Source: Pseudomonadota bacterium (GTDB taxonomy: Bacteria; Pseudomonadota; Alphaproteobacteria; Rhizobiales; Devosiaceae). Taken from it: DNA of 6,910 bases. A program made the position numbers and the translations under genes. The stretch lies in the NCBI GenBank assembly GCA_023433985.1, contig JAEYTN010000153.1:1-6910 (forward strand), read 5' to 3'. The notes below the pieces were generated by a model. That model made no database searches, was not told the origin of the DNA, and was given only the letters and a program-made list of their open reading frames with translations. Shown here in pieces: positions 5,093-6,910 of this stretch; the first letter of the stretch is position 1; every line of letters begins with the position of its first letter.

Positions 5093-6910
5093 TTATTGGG
5101 CCAGCGTCAGCCGTGCCACCGGCACCCGGTAGGGCGAGCAACTCACATAATCCACGTCCAGCCGGGCGAAGAACCACAGCGAAGCCGGGTCGCCCGCATG
5201 CTCGCCACAGATGCCGATCTTCAGGCGGGGATTGACCCGCTTGCCGCGTTCGATGGCGATGGCGATCATCTCGCCCACGCCCTTCTGGTCGAGGGTGACG
5301 AAGGGGTCGAAGTCGTAAAGCCCCTTGCGCTGGTAGGCGCTGAGGAAGGCCGGCGCATCGTCGCGGGAGATCCCGTATGTCGTCTGCGTCAGGTCGTTGG
5401 TGCCGAACGAGAAGAAGTCGACATGCTCGGCAATGTCCCCTGCCCTCAGCGCTGCGCGCGGCAGCTCGATCATGGTGCCGAACTGGAAGCGCTCCCGGGC
5501 GCTCTGCGGCAGTCCGGCCCGGTCGATGATCTCGAACACCTGCCGCTTGATCTCCACCACCTCGGACACGGTGGAAACGAAGGGCACCATCACCTCGAGC
5601 ACGACCGGCTCCGCCTGCCGCTCCGAGCTGGCCCGGACGCCCGCGCAGAGCGCCTCGATCTGCATCTTCAGGATCTCGGGATAGGTGATGGCGAGCCGCA
5701 CACCGCGATGCCCGAGCATCGGGTTGATCTCCGCGATGCGGTCGAGCCTGAGCTTCAGCGCCCGCACCGGCAGCCCCAGGGATTGGGCCGTCTCCTCGAT
5801 ATCCTCGTCGGAGCGCGGCAGGAACTCGTGCAGCGGCGGATCGAACAGCCGCACGGTCACCGGCATCCCCCGCATGGCCGTGAAGATGGCCGAGTAGTCG
5901 TCCGTCTGGAACGCGACGAGGCCGGCCAGCGCCTTCTCACGGTCTTCGGCCTCCTCGGACAGGATCAGCCGGCGGAGCGCCACCATGCGCTCGCGGGAGA
6001 AGAACATGTGCTCCGACCGGGCAAGGCCAATCCCCTCGGCGCCGAAGCTCAGTGCCGTGCCGACCGATTCCACCGTCTCGGCATTCGCTCGCACCTTCAC
6101 CTCGCGCGACGCATCGGACCAGCCGAGCAGCTTGCCCATGGCGCCGCCTATGTGCGGCTGCGCGAGCGGCAGCGCGCCCAGATAGACCGAGCCGTCCGAG
6201 CCGTCGATGGTGATGCGGTCGCCCATGCGGAACTCGCGCTCGCCGATGCGGCAGGTCATCTCGCCCACGTTGATCGACAGCGACCGCACGCCCGCAACGC
6301 AGGGCTTTCCGGTGATGCGCGCCACCACACCCGCGTGCGAAGTCATGCCGCCGCGCGCCGTCAGGATGCCCGTCGCCGCCTTCATCCCCTCGATGTCGGT
6401 GGGCCCGGTTTCCGTGACCACAAGGATGCAGTGCCGCCCGCGCGCCTTCATCCGGGCGGCATCCTCGGTGGTGAACACGATGATGCCGCTCGCCGCGCCC
6501 GGCGACACGCCGAGCCCCGAGGCGAGCACGTGCGAGCTCTCCGGCGCCTTGAGCCGCGGATGGAGGAGTTGCTGCAGCCGCGAGGGATCGATGTGCGCCA
6601 CCGCCTCGCGGGGCGTCCAGCTTCTGCGGTTCACGCGGTCCACCGCCGCCTCGAGCTCTGCCGCAGCGCTGGCCGTGGCGGCCCGGGCAGAGAGCAGCCG
6701 CACCAGGTCGTCCTCCACCGAGACGAGGCACACGAGGTGCTGGCCGGCCGCACCGTCCAGCACCTCGCAGAACTTGCGCCCGCCGGCGGGCAGCGGGCCG
6801 AACGGCGCGCCGTTGGCCGCGGCCGGACCAAGCTGGCCCGTGTTGGCATCCCGGGTCAGGAACTCACGCAGGTCGCCGTCCGCCAGGGCCTGGACAATGA
6901 CGATCTGGCG
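5093..6910 (-). CDS. PPDK-like PEP-binding protein with degenerate ATP-binding region, 5'-truncated
   Basis: The frame is open from the window edge to TAA 5093-5095, giving 605 visible residues; the true start is outside. From about visible residue 85 on it is collinear with pyruvate phosphate dikinase. The phosphohistidine domain has TARGGMTSH with the carrier H192 and the Thr two residues before it that PPDK regulatory proteins modify. The PEP-binding barrel keeps R298 (LARSEHMF), R354 (RLFDPP), E482 (MIELP), N505/D506 (GTND) and the acid C568 (GICGE). All gaps between these equal those of Clostridium symbiosum PPDK (H455, R561, R617, E745, N768, C831, recalled from memory). In contrast, the segment matching the end of the ATP-grasp domain (about 60-76) has Leu, Ser and Val where PPDK has E323, Q335 and D321. 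The first 58 residues are not recognisable as ATP-grasp. It can probably exchange phosphate between PEP and its histidine but not with ATP. Automatic annotation would probably say PPDK or PEP-utilizing enzyme. Confidence 0.82.
   Translation of the reverse strand, partial: RQIVIVQALADGDLREFLTRDANTGQLGPAAANGAPFGPLPAGGRKFCEVLDGAAGQHLVCLVSVEDDLVRLLSARAATASAAAELEAAVDRVNRRSWTPREAVAHIDPSRLQQLLHPRLKAPESSHVLASGLGVSPGAASGIIVFTTEDAARMKARGRHCILVVTETGPTDIEGMKAATGILTARGGMTSHAGVVARITGKPCVAGVRSLSINVGEMTCRIGEREFRMGDRITIDGSDGSVYLGALPLAQPHIGGAMGKLLGWSDASREVKVRANAETVESVGTALSFGAEGIGLARSEHMFFSRERMVALRRLILSEEAEDREKALAGLVAFQTDDYSAIFTAMRGMPVTVRLFDPPLHEFLPRSDEDIEETAQSLGLPVRALKLRLDRIAEINPMLGHRGVRLAITYPEILKMQIEALCAGVRASSERQAEPVVLEVMVPFVSTVSEVVEIKRQVFEIIDRAGLPQSARERFQFGTMIELPRAALRAGDIAEHVDFFSFGTNDLTQTTYGISRDDAPAFLSAYQRKGLYDFDPFVTLDQKGVGEMIAIAIERGKRVNPRLKIGICGEHAGDPASLWFFARLDVDYVSCSPYRVPVARLTLAQ

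Noticed and set aside
5397..5897. Two consecutive + strand frames opposite the PPDK-like gene
   Set aside because: Ser/Arg-rich antisense products lying over highly conserved PEP-binding motifs on the - strand.
5093..6763. GTG at 6763 as the start of the PPDK-like gene
   Set aside because: The frame stays open for 49 further codons to the window edge with plausible coding sequence, so the gene is cut by the edge and does not start there.

Overview
The window looks like a chromosomal segment of a high-GC alphaproteobacterium, most likely of the Hyphomicrobiales (Rhizobiales). A Devosia-like genome is a guess. The basis is strong G/C preference at third codon positions, the NitT/TauT-type permease next to a CodA-like amidohydrolase, a SleB-type cell wall hydrolase, and a PpdK-like protein. 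No tRNA, rRNA, CRISPR array, insertion sequence or phage gene was seen. Both edges cut through genes.

Positions 1-3684 (+ strand) hold the end of a tightly packed operon. It contains the C-terminal part of an ABC importer permease, a cytosine-deaminase-like metal-dependent hydrolase (GTG start, 3 bp after the permease), a GlcD-like FAD-dependent oxidoreductase (7 bp gap) and a flavodoxin-fold NAD(P)H oxidoreductase (4-bp ATGA overlap). The layout suggests import of a small nitrogen-containing compound, hydrolysis or deamination, then flavin-dependent oxidation. The substrate is unknown. Two pocket positions that bind cytosine in E. coli CodA appear to be replaced, so cytosine should not be assumed.

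Positions 3685-3874 lie between convergent genes but are rich in structure: a GC hairpin over the operon's last stop codon, three CGTTCA hexamers spaced exactly 11 bp, a small hairpin, and a perfect 12-bp-stem terminator-like hairpin. The direct repeats resemble the geometry of OmpR/PhoB-family response-regulator sites. They may drive a very short untranslated transcript ending at the terminator.

Positions 3875-4873 (- strand) encode an exported or membrane-anchored SleB/CwlJ-type cell wall hydrolase. Its upstream region to 5092 carries a TTAGGG-type G-run cluster and a 29-bp imperfect inverted repeat.

Positions 5093-6910 (- strand) encode the C-terminal part of a protein collinear with the phosphohistidine and PEP-binding halves of pyruvate phosphate dikinase. 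The part expected to match the end of the ATP-grasp domain has lost the ATP/metal ligands, and the sequence before it is not recognisable as ATP-grasp. This is the most unusual coding feature: a PPDK-like protein that keeps the PEP/pyruvate half-reaction residues but probably cannot use ATP.
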